A DNA stretch of 64,000 bases, from positions 62,001 through 126,000 of the forward strand of contig NZ_SWLG01000011.1 of NCBI RefSeq assembly GCF_005747095.1. The letters run 5' to 3'. The notes below the pieces were generated by a model. The model saw only the letters and a program-made list of their open reading frames with translations, searched no databases and was not told where the DNA came from. Origin of the DNA: Exobacillus caeni (GTDB lineage: Bacteria > Bacillota > Bacilli > Bacillales > Guptibacillaceae). The position numbers were made by a program, and so were the translations under genes. Below are positions 1 through 8,942 of this stretch, piece by piece; positions within the stretch are counted from its first letter, which is position 1; the number at the start of each line of letters is the position of its first letter.

Positions 1-101
1 CGGAGATTGTACAGGAAGCTCCGCATACGACCGTTGTGAGCCGCCTTGACGAGACAACTGCTGCAAGGAAACCGATCTTGCGTTACCAGAAAGAACAATA
101 A
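1..101 (+). CDS. gcvPB: Glycine dehydrogenase (decarboxylating) subunit 2, C-terminal end only
   Basis: Only the last 32 codons lie in the window (frame from base 3, TAA at 99-101). The encoded tail, with [11 protein letters not shown] and ending [11 protein letters not shown], resembles the C-terminus of the P-protein beta chain of the glycine cleavage system, which decarboxylates glycine on pyridoxal phosphate and passes the aminomethyl group to the lipoyl H-protein. The call is supported by synteny: in B. subtilis gcvPB is followed by the rhodanese gene yqhL and lipM, as here. The truncation is due to the window edge. Confidence 0.8.
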   Translation, partial: EIVQEAPHTTVVSRLDETTAARKPILRYQKEQ

Positions 102-112
102 ACATAAAAAAA

Positions 113-229
113 CGGAGCTGAATCAAAAGCAAAGTATCAGGCACCACAACACATTACCTGGATGGACTTATACAAGTGTTCATCCAGGTAATGTGGTAAA
201 CGGAGAACGCCAGACACTTTTGAGTCAGT
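113..229. repeat. Imperfect palindrome of about 117 bp downstream of gcvPB
   Basis: The centre is a perfect 15-bp stem (CACATTACCTGGATG at 150-164 with its complement at 181-195). Outer arms also match imperfectly: GGAGCTGAATCAAAAG at 113-128 against the complement of CTTTTGAGTCAGTCC near 215-229. No T-run follows, so it is a poor terminator. The 13-mer TCAAAAGCAAAGT (123-135) recurs inverted at 47208-47220 inside another palindrome, suggesting a dispersed hairpin element. Confidence 0.5.
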
Positions 230-312
230 CCTTCTTCATCAAGGTATGGAACATATTTTTTCTAAAATATATCAAACTGTTTTTTAGAGAGAAAAATTAA
301 ATATTAACAAAA

Positions 313-344
313 GAAATGACTTCGCATCGAAGTCATTTCTTTTT
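313..344. terminator. Bidirectional rho-independent terminator between gcvPB and yqhL
   Basis: A perfect 12-bp stem GAAATGACTTCG / CGAAGTCATTTC (313-324, 328-339) is followed by TTTTTCTTC on the plus strand. On the minus strand it is followed by TTTTGTTAAT, so it can end both convergent genes. The yqhL stop codon lies inside the stem. Confidence 0.85.
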
Positions 345-707
345 CTTCACTTTACCGTTCCATTTTTTAAAGCCGCCTTTTAACTGATACAAATCCTTAT
401 GGCCATACTTTTTAAGCATTCCTGCAGCTCTTCCGCTTAGTAAACCGTTATAATCGTATAGGTAAACAGGCTGGTCTTTTCTAATCTCATTAATTCGCAT
501 CTTTAATTGAGAAACCGGGATATTTCTTGCTCCAAGGATATGCCCGTTCTCAAATTCTTTTGCTTCTCTTACATCAATCAGCTGGGCTTTACGGTATCCT
601 GCTCGAAACTCTTCTTCAGATAACGTTTTTAGATAGCGCTTCTGCATGAACCAGGATACTACAGTGTATACAATGATACCGACGATAATTGCTAGAATCC
701 ATTCCAT
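333..707 (-). CDS. yqhL: Membrane-anchored rhodanese-like protein (YqhL) without catalytic cysteine
   Basis: This 124-residue protein has one N-terminal membrane segment (about residues 4-20) and a rhodanese fold (about 35-118) with the DVREAKEFENGHI motif at 45-57. The loop that carries the sulfur-accepting cysteine in active rhodaneses reads YDYNGLLSG (84-92), and the whole protein contains no cysteine. It therefore cannot act as a classical sulfurtransferase and more likely binds a partner or ligand at the membrane. It is divergent from lipM, as in B. subtilis. A lysine-rich tail ends the protein. Its function is not known. Confidence 0.8.
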   Translation of the reverse strand: MEWILAIIVGIIVYTVVSWFMQKRYLKTLSEEEFRAGYRKAQLIDVREAKEFENGHILGARNIPVSQLKMRINEIRKDQPVYLYDYNGLLSGRAAGMLKKYGHKDLYQLKGGFKKWNGKVKKKK

Positions 708-871
708 TTGGGACTAAACACTCCTTAAACTAAAAATCGACACTATAAATTTTACACGTGTTTGCGCTTTTTAGCAAAGAAAACTTAAAGGAGAAACCTT
801 TCGCTTTTAAAGTAACGCTTTTGTTTGGTAAACTAAGTAGGTAATCCTTACATAGAAAGAGGAATTATCAT

Positions 872-1705
872 ATGGCAGAAACTTGGAATTTTATAGATTC
901 AGGAAATTGTTCCCCGGAATATAATATGGCGCTTGATGAAGCTTTGCTTTATTGGCACAGCAAAGGGGAGATAGAACCAACGATTCGATTTTATGGTTGG
1001 GATCCAGCCACCCTGTCAATTGGTTACTTTCAAAAAGTAGAAAAAGATATAGATATGGATGCAGTAGAAAAGCATGGTCTTGGTTTTGTACGCAGGCCTA
1101 CAGGCGGAAGAGCTGTCTTACACGATCAGGAAGTAACATATAGTGTGATCGTGACGGAAGATCACCCGAAAATGCCTCAAAGTGTTACAGAAGCTTATCG
1201 TGTTATTTCAGAAGGCTTGTTAGAAGGATTTAAATCACTTGGTCTTGAAGCATATTTTGCTGTACCGAAAACCGAAGAAGAAAAACAGGAATTAAAAGCT
1301 CCTCGTTCAGGGGTTTGTTTCGATGCCCCTTCTTACTATGAACTGGTTGTTGAAGGAAGAAAGGTAGCCGGTAGTGCACAGACAAGACAAAAAGGCGTAA
1401 TCCTACAGCACGGGTCTATCCTGCTCGATATTGATGAAGATAAGCTATTTGACTGCTTTAAATTTAAGAATGAACGGATCAGAGAACGAATGCAACGGAA
1501 TTTTAAAAAGAAAGCTGTTGCTATTAATGAACTAAGGGAAGAGCCGGTAACGGTCCAGGAAGCTTCGGAAGCATTTAAACGTGGGTTTGAGAAAGGATTG
1601 GACATACAGTTGAAACCAATTCAGCTTACCTCCGAACAAGAAGAATTTGTCCGGCAGATCATTCAAGACAGATACGGAAATAAGCAATGGAACTTTCAGA
1701 GATAG
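872..1705 (+). CDS. lipM: Octanoyl-[acyl-carrier-protein]:protein N-octanoyltransferase LipM
   Basis: LipM transfers octanoate from acyl carrier protein to the H-protein GcvH, the first step of lipoate assembly in Bacillus. The 277-residue length matches B. subtilis LipM (278). Seen in the sequence: the ligase-fold substrate motif [11 protein letters not shown] (74-84), the likely acyl-accepting cysteine in SGVCFDAPS (C149), and the lysine in GRKVAGSAQ (K164). The ATG follows AAAGAGGAA at a suitable distance. It lies next to the glycine cleavage operon, whose H-protein is its acceptor. The lipoyl enzymes it ultimately serves include the BkdB E2 encoded at 42 kb. Confidence 0.92.
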   Translation: MAETWNFIDSGNCSPEYNMALDEALLYWHSKGEIEPTIRFYGWDPATLSIGYFQKVEKDIDMDAVEKHGLGFVRRPTGGRAVLHDQEVTYSVIVTEDHPKMPQSVTEAYRVISEGLLEGFKSLGLEAYFAVPKTEEEKQELKAPRSGVCFDAPSYYELVVEGRKVAGSAQTRQKGVILQHGSILLDIDEDKLFDCFKFKNERIRERMQRNFKKKAVAINELREEPVTVQEASEAFKRGFEKGLDIQLKPIQLTSEQEEFVRQIIQDRYGNKQWNFQR

Positions 1706-1734
1706 CACCCATATGTGGTGCTAGTCTTTTTTTT
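1703..1734 (+). terminator. Terminator of lipM
   Basis: The stem TAGCACC / GGTGCTA (1703-1709, 1717-1723) with a seven-base loop runs into TTTTTTTT. It overlaps the lipM stop codon. Confidence 0.8.
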
Positions 1735-1935
1735 GTTTCGCGAAATCTTTGGATAGAGAATCCGGTGATATCAAAAAACTTCGACACCAGTCGACGAAGA
1801 ACTGTTATAAAAGATTTACCAATAAGCTCAAATTATGTAGAAAAATGCAAACGCAAAATCTTTTTAAATTGCTTCTATAAGCGATATATTCCATTAAAAT
1901 CTCTAGTTTTCTCTTTCTTTCTCCTTTTTTAAAAG

Positions 1936-2013
1936 TTGACAAAAAAATTAATCTTGTAAACGTTTCACAAGATATAGTATTGGGTAAAGAAATTTTAACA
2001 CTATATATTGTGG
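1936..2013 (+). promoter_or_regulatory. nrdJ control region with tandem NrdR-box candidates
   Basis: Two NrdR-like boxes are present: ACAAGATATAGTATTG (1967-1982) and ACACTATATATTGTGG (1998-2013). The second is close to the ACACTATATATTGTG-type consensus. Their centres are 31 bp apart, the spacing typical of paired NrdR sites. A TTGACA hexamer lies at 1936-1941, but the matching -10 is not clear. The rest of the 1735-2130 gap is AT-rich and shows nothing else recognisable. No cobalamin riboswitch was found in it. Confidence 0.65.
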
Positions 2014-2130
2014 ATTTATAACATCCTGTGCTATCATTAACGGTACATTCAGAAAAAAGCTATACATACATCATGAAGCTCTCAATCTGCAATAGTGATA
2101 TAAAAGAATGTCGAAAAGGGAGGGGTTTAG

Positions 2131-5025
2131 TTGGTAATGAAAATGAGCAATTCAAAGAAAATAAATGTAGACCAATTAAACGAGGATATTAAACAATTTC
2201 ACCAGGTGCATCCGATCACAGAAGAGATGAACACTACCCATAAAGGCGTGTCTCGATTGGTAATGCTTGATCGGTATGCATTTAAAGATACGGAAAAGCG
2301 TACGTTGAAAAAAGGAGATTTCGTAGTACTTACCATTAAGGAGGACCCTAAGTTTCCGGCAAGGGGCCTCGGGTTTATTGAAAAGATCGATTGGCAGAAC
2401 AACAAGGCTACAGTATCTGTCCATGAAGATTACATCGGTTCGCTCGATAAGGAAGAAGAGCAGGAAACTGGAATTATCGTCCGATCCCTTGATGTGATTG
2501 AAAAGCCCCTGGAGATTTACTATGAACAAATTGCAAAGCGTAACGCAACAGGGCTTGCAGCAGTAGAGGAAACGGAAGCCGAAAGGGAATACTGGAGAGA
2601 TATCTTTTATGAAGAGCTCGCTTCAACTAACTTTGTACCAGCAGGCCGGGTTCTATACGGTGCAGGCGCTGATACGGAGGTAACATACTTTAACTGTTAT
2701 GTAATGCCTTTCGTACAGGATTCAAGAGAAGGAATCTCAGAACACCGCAAACAGGTTATGGAAATTATGAGTCGCGGCGGTGGTGTAGGAACGAACGGTT
2801 CAACTTTGAGACCGAGAAACACGCTTGCTAGAGGCGTAAACGGGAAATCGTCCGGATCAGTATCATGGCTTGATGATATTGCGAAATTGACTCATTTAGT
2901 TGAGCAGGGTGGGTCTAGAAGAGGCGCACAGATGATTATGCTAGCGGATTAATGTTGATGCCTTAGTCCGCATCGTTCAGAAATGAATGATTAGAAAATC
3001 GGGTGAATTGCTGGAAAATTCTTAGAGCCGATCAAGCTACAACGTGACTGGTAACGGTGAGCGTGAAAGCTTGAAAATTGATCGGATTGGATGATCAGCA
3101 GCCAAGCTCCTAAACAGGAGAAGGTTCAACGACTATCGAAAGCTGCCAGTCGGCAGTAAGTAGAGTAGGGGAGATATCCCCGAAGTGCCCGGCCCCTACC
3201 AGGTAATGCTGAGGGTGATGATATAGTCTAGTCCGTTTGCGTTTAGCAGAGTAAATATCCTGAAAAGGACGGTAGAAAAACGTGGCATCCAGACATTATC
3301 GAATTCATCATCTCCAAAATGCAAAATCCAAGAATTTTGCGTTACCTTGTTGAAAACACAAAAGATGAACAAATCAAGAAACTTGCTGAGGACAAGCTGA
3401 AATTCACACCGTTAACTGAAACGGAAAGAGATACCTATCAGGGAATCCTTCATTACAGACATATCCCTGGAACAGGCGGTTTCAGTGAAAAGGTGATCAG
3501 TGAAGCAGAAGAGAAGCTGCATACAGGCGGCACTTACTCTGTTCACAACCCTGACTTCCTGACTGGGGCAAACATCTCGATTTGCTTAACGAAAGACTTC
3601 ATGGATGCGGTTGAAAAGGACACCACGTATGAGCTGCGTTTCCCTGATGTCGAGAAGTACACAGCTGAAGAAATGGAAGTATACAACAACGAGTGGCATA
3701 ACTGCGGTGATGTAAGAGAGTGGAAAGAGCGAGGCTATAATGTACGCACATACCGTGAAGTTCGCGCAAGAGAGCTCTGGGATCTTATTAACATCTGTGC
3801 AACTTACTCAGCTGAACCAGGCATTTTCTTCATCGATAATGCAAACGAAAAGACAAATGCAACGGCATACGGCCAAAAAGTAGTTGCAACGAATCCGTGT
3901 GGTGAACAACCATTAGCACCATATTCTGTCTGTAACCTAGCGGCAGTTAACCTTGCCCAGATGGCAGACAAAGAGAACAAAACAGTTAACTTTGATAAAC
4001 TGAAGCGTACTGTTGAAATCGGAGTGCGCATGCAGGATAACGTTATAAATGCAACGCCATATTTCTTGAAAGAAAATGAAAAGCAAGCGCTTGGCGAGCG
4101 CCGTGTCGGACTTGGCGTTATGGGCTTGCACGACCTGCTTATTTATTGTGAGACAAGATATGGATCTAAAGAAGGAAACGAGCTTGTCGATCAAATCTTT
4201 GAAACGATCGCCGAAACAGCATATAGCGCCTCGATCGAGCTTGCGAAAGAAAAAGGCAGCTTCCCGTTCCTGCAAGGGGATACGGAAGAAGAAACAAATC
4301 GTTTGCGTGAAGCTTTTACCCAAACTGGCTATATGGAAGAAATGCCTGCCCATATTCGTGAAGAAATCAAAAAGAACGGCATTAGAAACTCCCATCTATT
4401 AACCGTTGCGCCTACGGGAAGTACTGGAACAATGGTCGGGGTTTCTACGGGACTGGAGCCTTACTTCTCCTTCTCTTACTTTAGAAGCGGACGTCTTGGC
4501 AAGTTTATTGAAGTGAAAGCGGATATTGTAAGAGAATATCTTGAACGAAATCCGGAAGCAGATGAAGAAAACCTGCCGGAATGGTTTGTTTCTGCAATGG
4601 ACCTTTCTCCAGAAGAACATGCAGATACACAGTGTGTTATCCAGCGCTGGGTAGACAGTTCGATCAGTAAGACAGTAAACGCTCCAAAAGGATACACTGT
4701 CCGTCAGGTTGAATCTGTATACGAACGTCTCTATAAAGGCGGAGCAAAAGGCGGTACCGTATATGTGGACGGTAGCCGCGATGCGCAGGTTCTAACACTG
4801 AAAGCAGAGGAAAACACCTTTGAGCAGCTTGAACATGATTTTGGAGAGGAAGAAAAAAGCCATGTTGTTCTTGTCGACACAATCACAGACCTGAGAGCTA
4901 CAGATGTTACGATCGGCTCTGAGGTTGGTAACACGTGTCCTGTCTGCCGAAAAGGGAAGGTAAAGGAAATCGGAGGATGCAACACGTGTGATAACTGTAA
5001 TGCACAGTTAAAGTGCGGCTTATAG
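2131..5025 (+). CDS. nrdJ: Adenosylcobalamin-dependent (class II) ribonucleotide reductase, split by a group I intron; join(2131..2949,3283..5025)
   Basis: The enzyme reduces ribonucleotides to deoxyribonucleotides using adenosylcobalamin as radical source. The two exons join in frame, D273 to W274, giving 853 residues. Landmarks: an N-terminal redox cysteine in FNCYVMPF (C189), the NPCGEQPL active-site loop (C479), a second cysteine in SVCNLA (C490), the phosphate-binding PTGSTG (650-655), and a cysteine-rich tail with CPVC, CNTCDNC and a final KCGL, as in class II enzymes. The start is probably TTG 2131 after AAAGGGAGGGG; ATG 2137 is an alternative. Without splicing, translation stops at 2952, so a functional enzyme depends on intron removal. 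NrdR-like boxes lie upstream. Confidence 0.93.
2950..3282 (+). ncRNA. Group I self-splicing intron in nrdJ (333 nt, no ORF)
   Basis: Exon 1 ends GCGGAU (2944-2949) and pairs with the internal guide GUCCGC (2966-2971), giving P1 with the diagnostic U.G pair at the 5' splice site. The 3' exon start GGCATC (3284-3289) pairs perfectly with GATGCC (2957-2962) as P10. The intron ends in G (3282). Core elements are recognisable: P-like AATTGCTGGAAA near 3006, Q-like ATCAGCAGCC near 3094, R with GACTAT (3131-3136), and S with ATAGTC (3223-3228) forming P7. No homing endonuclease ORF is inside, so it is probably immobile at present. Confidence 0.93.
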
Positions 5026-5027
5026 AA

Positions 5028-5058
5028 AGGGATTGGACATTGTCCAGTCCTTTTTTCT
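5028..5058 (+). terminator. Terminator of nrdJ
   Basis: The stem GGATTGGAC / GTCCAGTCC (one G.U pair) is followed by TTTTTTCTT. Confidence 0.82.
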
Positions 5059-5167
5059 TACAAAGCAAAGTGTTTGCTGCGTTTCCTTGTAACAGCATGA
5101 ACAATAGTGTATGATTTTAGTTGATTATTGATATTCTTTTTGGGAAAACTTGTATGGAGGGAATTTA

Positions 5168-5608
5168 ATGCCTACAACGCCAAGTATGGAAGATTACATA
5201 GAACGGATTTATGCTTTAATAGATGAAAAAGGATATGCCAGAGTTTCAGATATTGCTGAAGCACTTGAAGTACATCCCTCCTCAGTGACGAAAATGATTC
5301 AAAAACTCGATAAGGGAAAATATGTCGTATATGAAAAATACCGGGGATTCATGCTTACTTCTAAGGGGAAGAAGCTTGGAAAGCGCTTAGTTTATAGACA
5401 TGAATTGTTAGAGCAATTTTTAACTATTATCGGGGTGAATGAAGAAAACATTTACGATGATGTGGAAGGTATTGAACATCACTTAAGCTGGGATGCGATC
5501 GATCGGATCGGTGATCTCGTTCAGTACTTTGAAGAAGGAGATAAACGGGTGGAAGACCTAAAGGAAATACAGCAAAATAATGAAGCGGATGTTGAGGAAC
5601 AATCTTAG
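5168..5608 (+). CDS. mntR: Manganese-responsive transcriptional regulator MntR
   Basis: This DtxR-family repressor of manganese uptake genes binds DNA when loaded with Mn2+. The 146-residue protein has an N-terminal winged helix (recognition helix near [15 protein letters not shown]) and a dimerisation/metal domain. The Mn2+ ligands known from B. subtilis MntR are conserved: D9 and E12 in [10 protein letters not shown], the histidine in YRHELLEQF, and the Glu/Glu/His set in [11 protein letters not shown]. The start is set at ATG 5168, placed after the Shine-Dalgarno GGAGGG (5157-5162), rather than an upstream in-frame ATG. It is monocistronic, with terminators on both sides. Confidence 0.93.
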   Translation: MPTTPSMEDYIERIYALIDEKGYARVSDIAEALEVHPSSVTKMIQKLDKGKYVVYEKYRGFMLTSKGKKLGKRLVYRHELLEQFLTIIGVNEENIYDDVEGIEHHLSWDAIDRIGDLVQYFEEGDKRVEDLKEIQQNNEADVEEQS

Positions 5609-5626
5609 TTGATTGTTCTTTTTTTT
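5597..5626 (+). terminator. Terminator of mntR
   Basis: A perfect 8-bp stem GAACAATC / GATTGTTC (5597-5604, 5611-5618) runs into eight T residues. It overlaps the mntR stop codon. Confidence 0.85.
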
Positions 5627-5828
5627 GCAGTACAGAAAGCATAACTTTTTTATCCGGGAATACTCGAAATCGTTGAAAAGTAAAAATATAGAGAAGCGCA
5701 AATATGCCTCCGTTTTCCGGCCGGCGAGTTTTATTTATGACTAACTATGGGACTCGAGATATTAGTACTATGTACAGGTTTGATGACAGTACAATTTATA
5801 AAAGGCGGAAACTGATTGGAGGACTTCT

Positions 5829-6740
5829 ATGTATATAGATGGTGTATTCTCTGGGGGCGGGGTTAAAGCGATCGCCCTTGTAGGTGCGCTTGAAGCAGTG
5901 GAAAAAAGAGGCTTAAGATTCAAAAGGGCTGCCGGAACCAGTGCAGGAGCGTTAATCGCGGCGCTGGTAATGGCAGGTTACAAAAGTGAGGACCTTAAGG
6001 GGATTTTGACAACAACAGACCTAAAACAGCTCTTAGATCAAAAAAAGAAGCTTCCGTTCCCAATGTTTAAATGGCTGATGCTATATTGGAACCTTGGGCT
6101 ATACTCCGGCAAAGAGCTTGAAAGATGGGTTAAACAGCTCTTGAAAGCCAAAGGGATCGAAACGTTTGCAGACTTACCTGATGGTTCATTAAGAATCATC
6201 GCATCTGACATATCTTCTGGAAGATTAATCGTGTTGCCAGACGATTTGAAAAATTACGGTTTAGTGCCGGAAAGGTTTTCAGTAGCACGGGCAATTCGAA
6301 TGAGTGCAAGTCTGCCATACTTCTTTCAACCTATTCCCCTTTACACAATTGGAGGAGAAAAACACTATATAGTAGATGGAGGAATGTTGAGCAATTTCCC
6401 TTTATGGGTATTTGAACCAGAAGGAGCAGTAGCCAAACGGCCGGTTCTGGGTTTTCAGCTAAGCTCAAACTTCGGGGAGATGCCGGCACGAAAAATCAAA
6501 AACGCAGTGGAGCTCTATTATGCTTTGTTCTCAACGATGCGGGAGGCGCATGATGCAAGGTATATAAATGACCAGAAAGCAGCACAGATTGTTTTTATTC
6601 CCGTACAGCAGGACTTAACAACTGAATTTGGTTTAAATCGAGATGCGAAAGATAGTTTAATGAGGATTGGAAAAGAGAGAACGGAGAAATTTCTTAGTAA
6701 ATGGACAAAAACAACATACAAAAAAAGAATCGACCTTTAG
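5829..6740 (+). CDS. yqhO: Patatin-like phospholipase family protein (YqhO)
   Basis: A 303-residue patatin-fold lipid acyl hydrolase. The oxyanion loop SGGGVKA (8-14), nucleophile elbow GTSAG (S38) and the catalytic aspartate in VDGGMLSNF (D183) are all present, so the Ser-Asp dyad is intact. There is no signal peptide, so it is probably cytoplasmic or peripheral. The start follows TTGGAGGAC. It converges with yqhP-yqhQ and shares a bidirectional terminator with them. The physiological substrate is unknown. Confidence 0.88.
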   Translation: MYIDGVFSGGGVKAIALVGALEAVEKRGLRFKRAAGTSAGALIAALVMAGYKSEDLKGILTTTDLKQLLDQKKKLPFPMFKWLMLYWNLGLYSGKELERWVKQLLKAKGIETFADLPDGSLRIIASDISSGRLIVLPDDLKNYGLVPERFSVARAIRMSASLPYFFQPIPLYTIGGEKHYIVDGGMLSNFPLWVFEPEGAVAKRPVLGFQLSSNFGEMPARKIKNAVELYYALFSTMREAHDARYINDQKAAQIVFIPVQQDLTTEFGLNRDAKDSLMRIGKERTEKFLSKWTKTTYKKRIDL

Positions 6741-6763
6741 AAAAGGGCTCGATTCTTTTTTTT
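6722..6763. terminator. Bidirectional terminator between yqhO and yqhP
   Basis: AAAAAAGAATCGA pairs with TCGATTCTTTTTTTT across a loop containing a second small stem. A- and T-runs flank both sides, so it works in either direction. Confidence 0.83.
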
Positions 6764-7138
6764 GCCTTTTCGTCCTTCGATCACAGTAAAAGGAATTTCC
6801 TTTTTATCGATGTTAGAACGGTTCTTTTTATTTTTTAGCAAAGGCTTTGATTTTAATAATCGTAAATGCGACGCCTGTTTGCGTGTGCTTTCTCTTCTTT
6901 TTTTCATTTTTAACGATTGCTTAGCAGCTCGTTTATATGCACTGTTTTCTGGACTGCTTTGTTTGGCTATAAAACGTTTGTAAATAAAGTAGAAAATCCC
7001 GGCTATTGCAACCGCTATTAAAATTTGTGTCAAAAGGCTCATTGGCTCCGTGATTAATCTCCACCCAAAGCCAATCAAAGCGAGAACCATAATAAAATAG
7101 ATAAGAGGTTGAACAAAACGATTGGCCACATGATTCAC
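6737..7138 (-). CDS. yqhP: YqhP / SA1362-family membrane protein
   Basis: A 133-residue protein with two membrane segments (about residues 10-27 and 36-53) followed by a very basic cytoplasmic tail (many Lys and Arg, residues 54-133). ATG follows GGGAGGTGAATC, a near-perfect Shine-Dalgarno. It lies 14 bp after yqhQ in the same direction, so the two are probably co-transcribed, as in B. subtilis. Function unknown. Confidence 0.75.
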   Translation of the reverse strand: MNHVANRFVQPLIYFIMVLALIGFGWRLITEPMSLLTQILIAVAIAGIFYFIYKRFIAKQSSPENSAYKRAAKQSLKMKKRRESTRKQASHLRLLKSKPLLKNKKNRSNIDKKEIPFTVIEGRKGKKKNRALF

Positions 7139-7152
7139 CTCCCTGGAACTAG

Positions 7153-8100
7153 TTAAACTACTCTGGTGTTTTCCAAGTCCTTTTCATGTTCTTTTTCACG
7201 CTTCAGCAATTCTTTAAACGAGTGTATCGCTACATCAACCTGACGATCATCGGGCTCTTTAGTTGTTAAAAGCTGCACCCACAAACCCGGATAACCGAGG
7301 GCTTTTAATACAGGTACTTCGCGAACTTTGTTTGTCAGCTGAAGAACCTCGAATGAAATACCCAGCACTACAGGAATTAACATTAGGCGAAAGAGCAGCC
7401 GCTGCCATAATGGGTCAGATGGTACGAAGAGATAAACAAACACACCTATTATCACCGTGAATAAAATGAAACTGCTGCCACATCTGTAGTGTAATCTCGA
7501 TTGGCTTTGAACATTTTCAATCGTAATCGGCAACCCTGCTTCATACGTATTGATCACTTTATGTTCAGCGCCATGATATTGGAAAACCCTTTTTACGATC
7601 GGGGTCATCGAAATAAAGTAAATATAACCTAATAGTAAGAGCAGTTTGATTAACCCTTCTATCAAGTTTTGTTCGATGTGCCCTGGAAACATAAAGCGCA
7701 AGGATTCAGCCGCGATAGCGGGGACCAATGTGAAAATCGTTTTAACAAAGATAAACGATATAACACCTACTGCTGCTGCCCCGAGAATAAGAGATATTTT
7801 TGAAGGCTCACTTTCCGCGATAACTTTCTCATCGTCTTTTGGATCCACATCATACCTTTCAGAAGAAAAATTCAGATGCTTCGTGCCATTTGCGCTTGCC
7901 TCCACAATTGCTGCAATCCCTCTTAAAAACGGAATTTTTTTAAATTTATTTAAAGTAGGGTTTGTTTTCTTCTTCACTTCAAAATATTCAATCGAGTCAT
8001 CTTTTCTTCTTACTGCAGTGACGTAAGTGTTTTTCCCACCAAACATCACACCCTCTATGACTGCCTGCCCTCCATATGCCGGCTTTTTCGTTTCTGACAT
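7153..8100 (-). CDS. yqhQ: DUF1385 family membrane protein YqhQ
   Basis: A 315-residue protein whose N-terminal KPAYGGQAVIEGVMFGG region, internal membrane segments (about 107-132 and 154-172), the conserved YHGAEHKVINTYE motif (about 174-186) and the later hydrophobic pair mark the DUF1385 family. Length agrees with B. subtilis YqhQ (about 318). It heads a two-gene minus-strand unit with yqhP. The molecular role is not established. Confidence 0.88.
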   Translation of the reverse strand: MSETKKPAYGGQAVIEGVMFGGKNTYVTAVRRKDDSIEYFEVKKKTNPTLNKFKKIPFLRGIAAIVEASANGTKHLNFSSERYDVDPKDDEKVIAESEPSKISLILGAAAVGVISFIFVKTIFTLVPAIAAESLRFMFPGHIEQNLIEGLIKLLLLLGYIYFISMTPIVKRVFQYHGAEHKVINTYEAGLPITIENVQSQSRLHYRCGSSFILFTVIIGVFVYLFVPSDPLWQRLLFRLMLIPVVLGISFEVLQLTNKVREVPVLKALGYPGLWVQLLTTKEPDDRQVDVAIHSFKELLKREKEHEKDLENTRVV

Positions 8101-8358
8101 TTTTTCACCAACCTGTTCAATTGTGTATTGTTATTATGTTAGCAGAATCTTGTATTCGTAAAAAGATAGGTGTGTGAAGGAACACCGCGACAAAAATTCT
8201 ACTCTTTATATAATTCTACAAGAAAGCTAACAAAACCTCTAGGTTGATGCGTCATTAATCATTTTCCCCAACTCACTTTTTTTTACACTTCATAACTTGC
8301 AAAAATTCTAGGAAATAATTTTAACAAGTGGGGACAAACTATTAATGGAGGTGTCGGA
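8101..8358. other. Divergent intergenic region between yqhQ and yqhR
   Basis: A 258-bp AT-rich gap that must hold the promoters of both divergent genes. A small hairpin (GGTGT / ACACC near 8169-8185) is visible. No clear sigma-A hexamer pair could be assigned on either strand. Confidence 0.4.
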
Positions 8359-8868
8359 ATGGAAGATAACAACAGAAATATGGAACAACAGCAAAAAGAA
8401 GAGCCGGTATCGTTTAATTCAAAAGTTGTCACCATCGGTCTTGTTGGAGGATTATTTTGGAGTATGATCGGTTATCTTGCATATTTTCTAAACTTTTCAA
8501 CGATCTCGCCCTCCTTGATCTTGTCACCATGGGCAATTGGTGAATGGAAGGAGAGAGCGCTCGGTCAATGGGTTGCGATCGGAGTCATCGGGCTTGTTTC
8601 GATTCTGGTTGCATTTCTATATAGAGCAGCGCTTGTGAAATTTTCAAACATGTATGTGGGTATGGCATACGGAATCCTACTCTGGATAATTGTTTTTTAC
8701 ATCCTGAATCCCATGTTTCCGAAGCTGCCTAATCCGCTTGAGCTTGATCGGAATACAATGGTTACAACTATATGTTTGTTTATTTTATATGGTGTATTTG
8801 TGGGTTATTCCATTTCATTTGAATACATTGACAACCAGCAGAATAAGTCACGTGGGTCTTCTTCCTAA
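8359..8868 (+). CDS. yqhR: YqhR family membrane protein
   Basis: A 169-residue protein with a charged N-terminus (about residues 1-20) and four predicted hydrophobic segments: about 25-47, 73-95, 101-118 and 133-152. ATG follows ATGGAGGTGTCGG. Position between yqhQ and aroQ and overall size match B. subtilis YqhR. It ends with its own terminator, so it is a single-gene unit. Function unknown. Confidence 0.78.
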   Translation: MEDNNRNMEQQQKEEPVSFNSKVVTIGLVGGLFWSMIGYLAYFLNFSTISPSLILSPWAIGEWKERALGQWVAIGVIGLVSILVAFLYRAALVKFSNMYVGMAYGILLWIIVFYILNPMFPKLPNPLELDRNTMVTTICLFILYGVFVGYSISFEYIDNQQNKSRGSSS

Positions 8869-8891
8869 CTATTCAAACAAATAAAGCTATG

Positions 8892-8922
8892 ATAGAATGT
8901 TCTTGGAACATTCTATTTTTTT
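8892..8922 (+). terminator. Terminator of yqhR
   Basis: A perfect 11-bp stem ATAGAATGTTC / GAACATTCTAT with a TTG loop, then a T-run. Confidence 0.85.
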
Positions 8923-8942
8923 GATAGAAAAAGGGGTACAGG

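Noticed and set aside
46-300. 84-codon plus-strand frame after gcvPB
   Set aside because: It overlaps the gcvPB end in another frame and runs through a palindrome; composition is not protein-like.
1735-2130. Cobalamin riboswitch before nrdJ
   Set aside because: No B12-box or the expected multi-stem architecture could be recognised; only NrdR-like boxes were seen. A covariance scan would settle it.
2931-3330. Apparent frameshift/pseudogene in the ribonucleotide reductase
   Set aside because: The break has precise group I intron boundaries with P1, P10 and P7 pairings, and splicing restores the frame; it is not a decayed gene.
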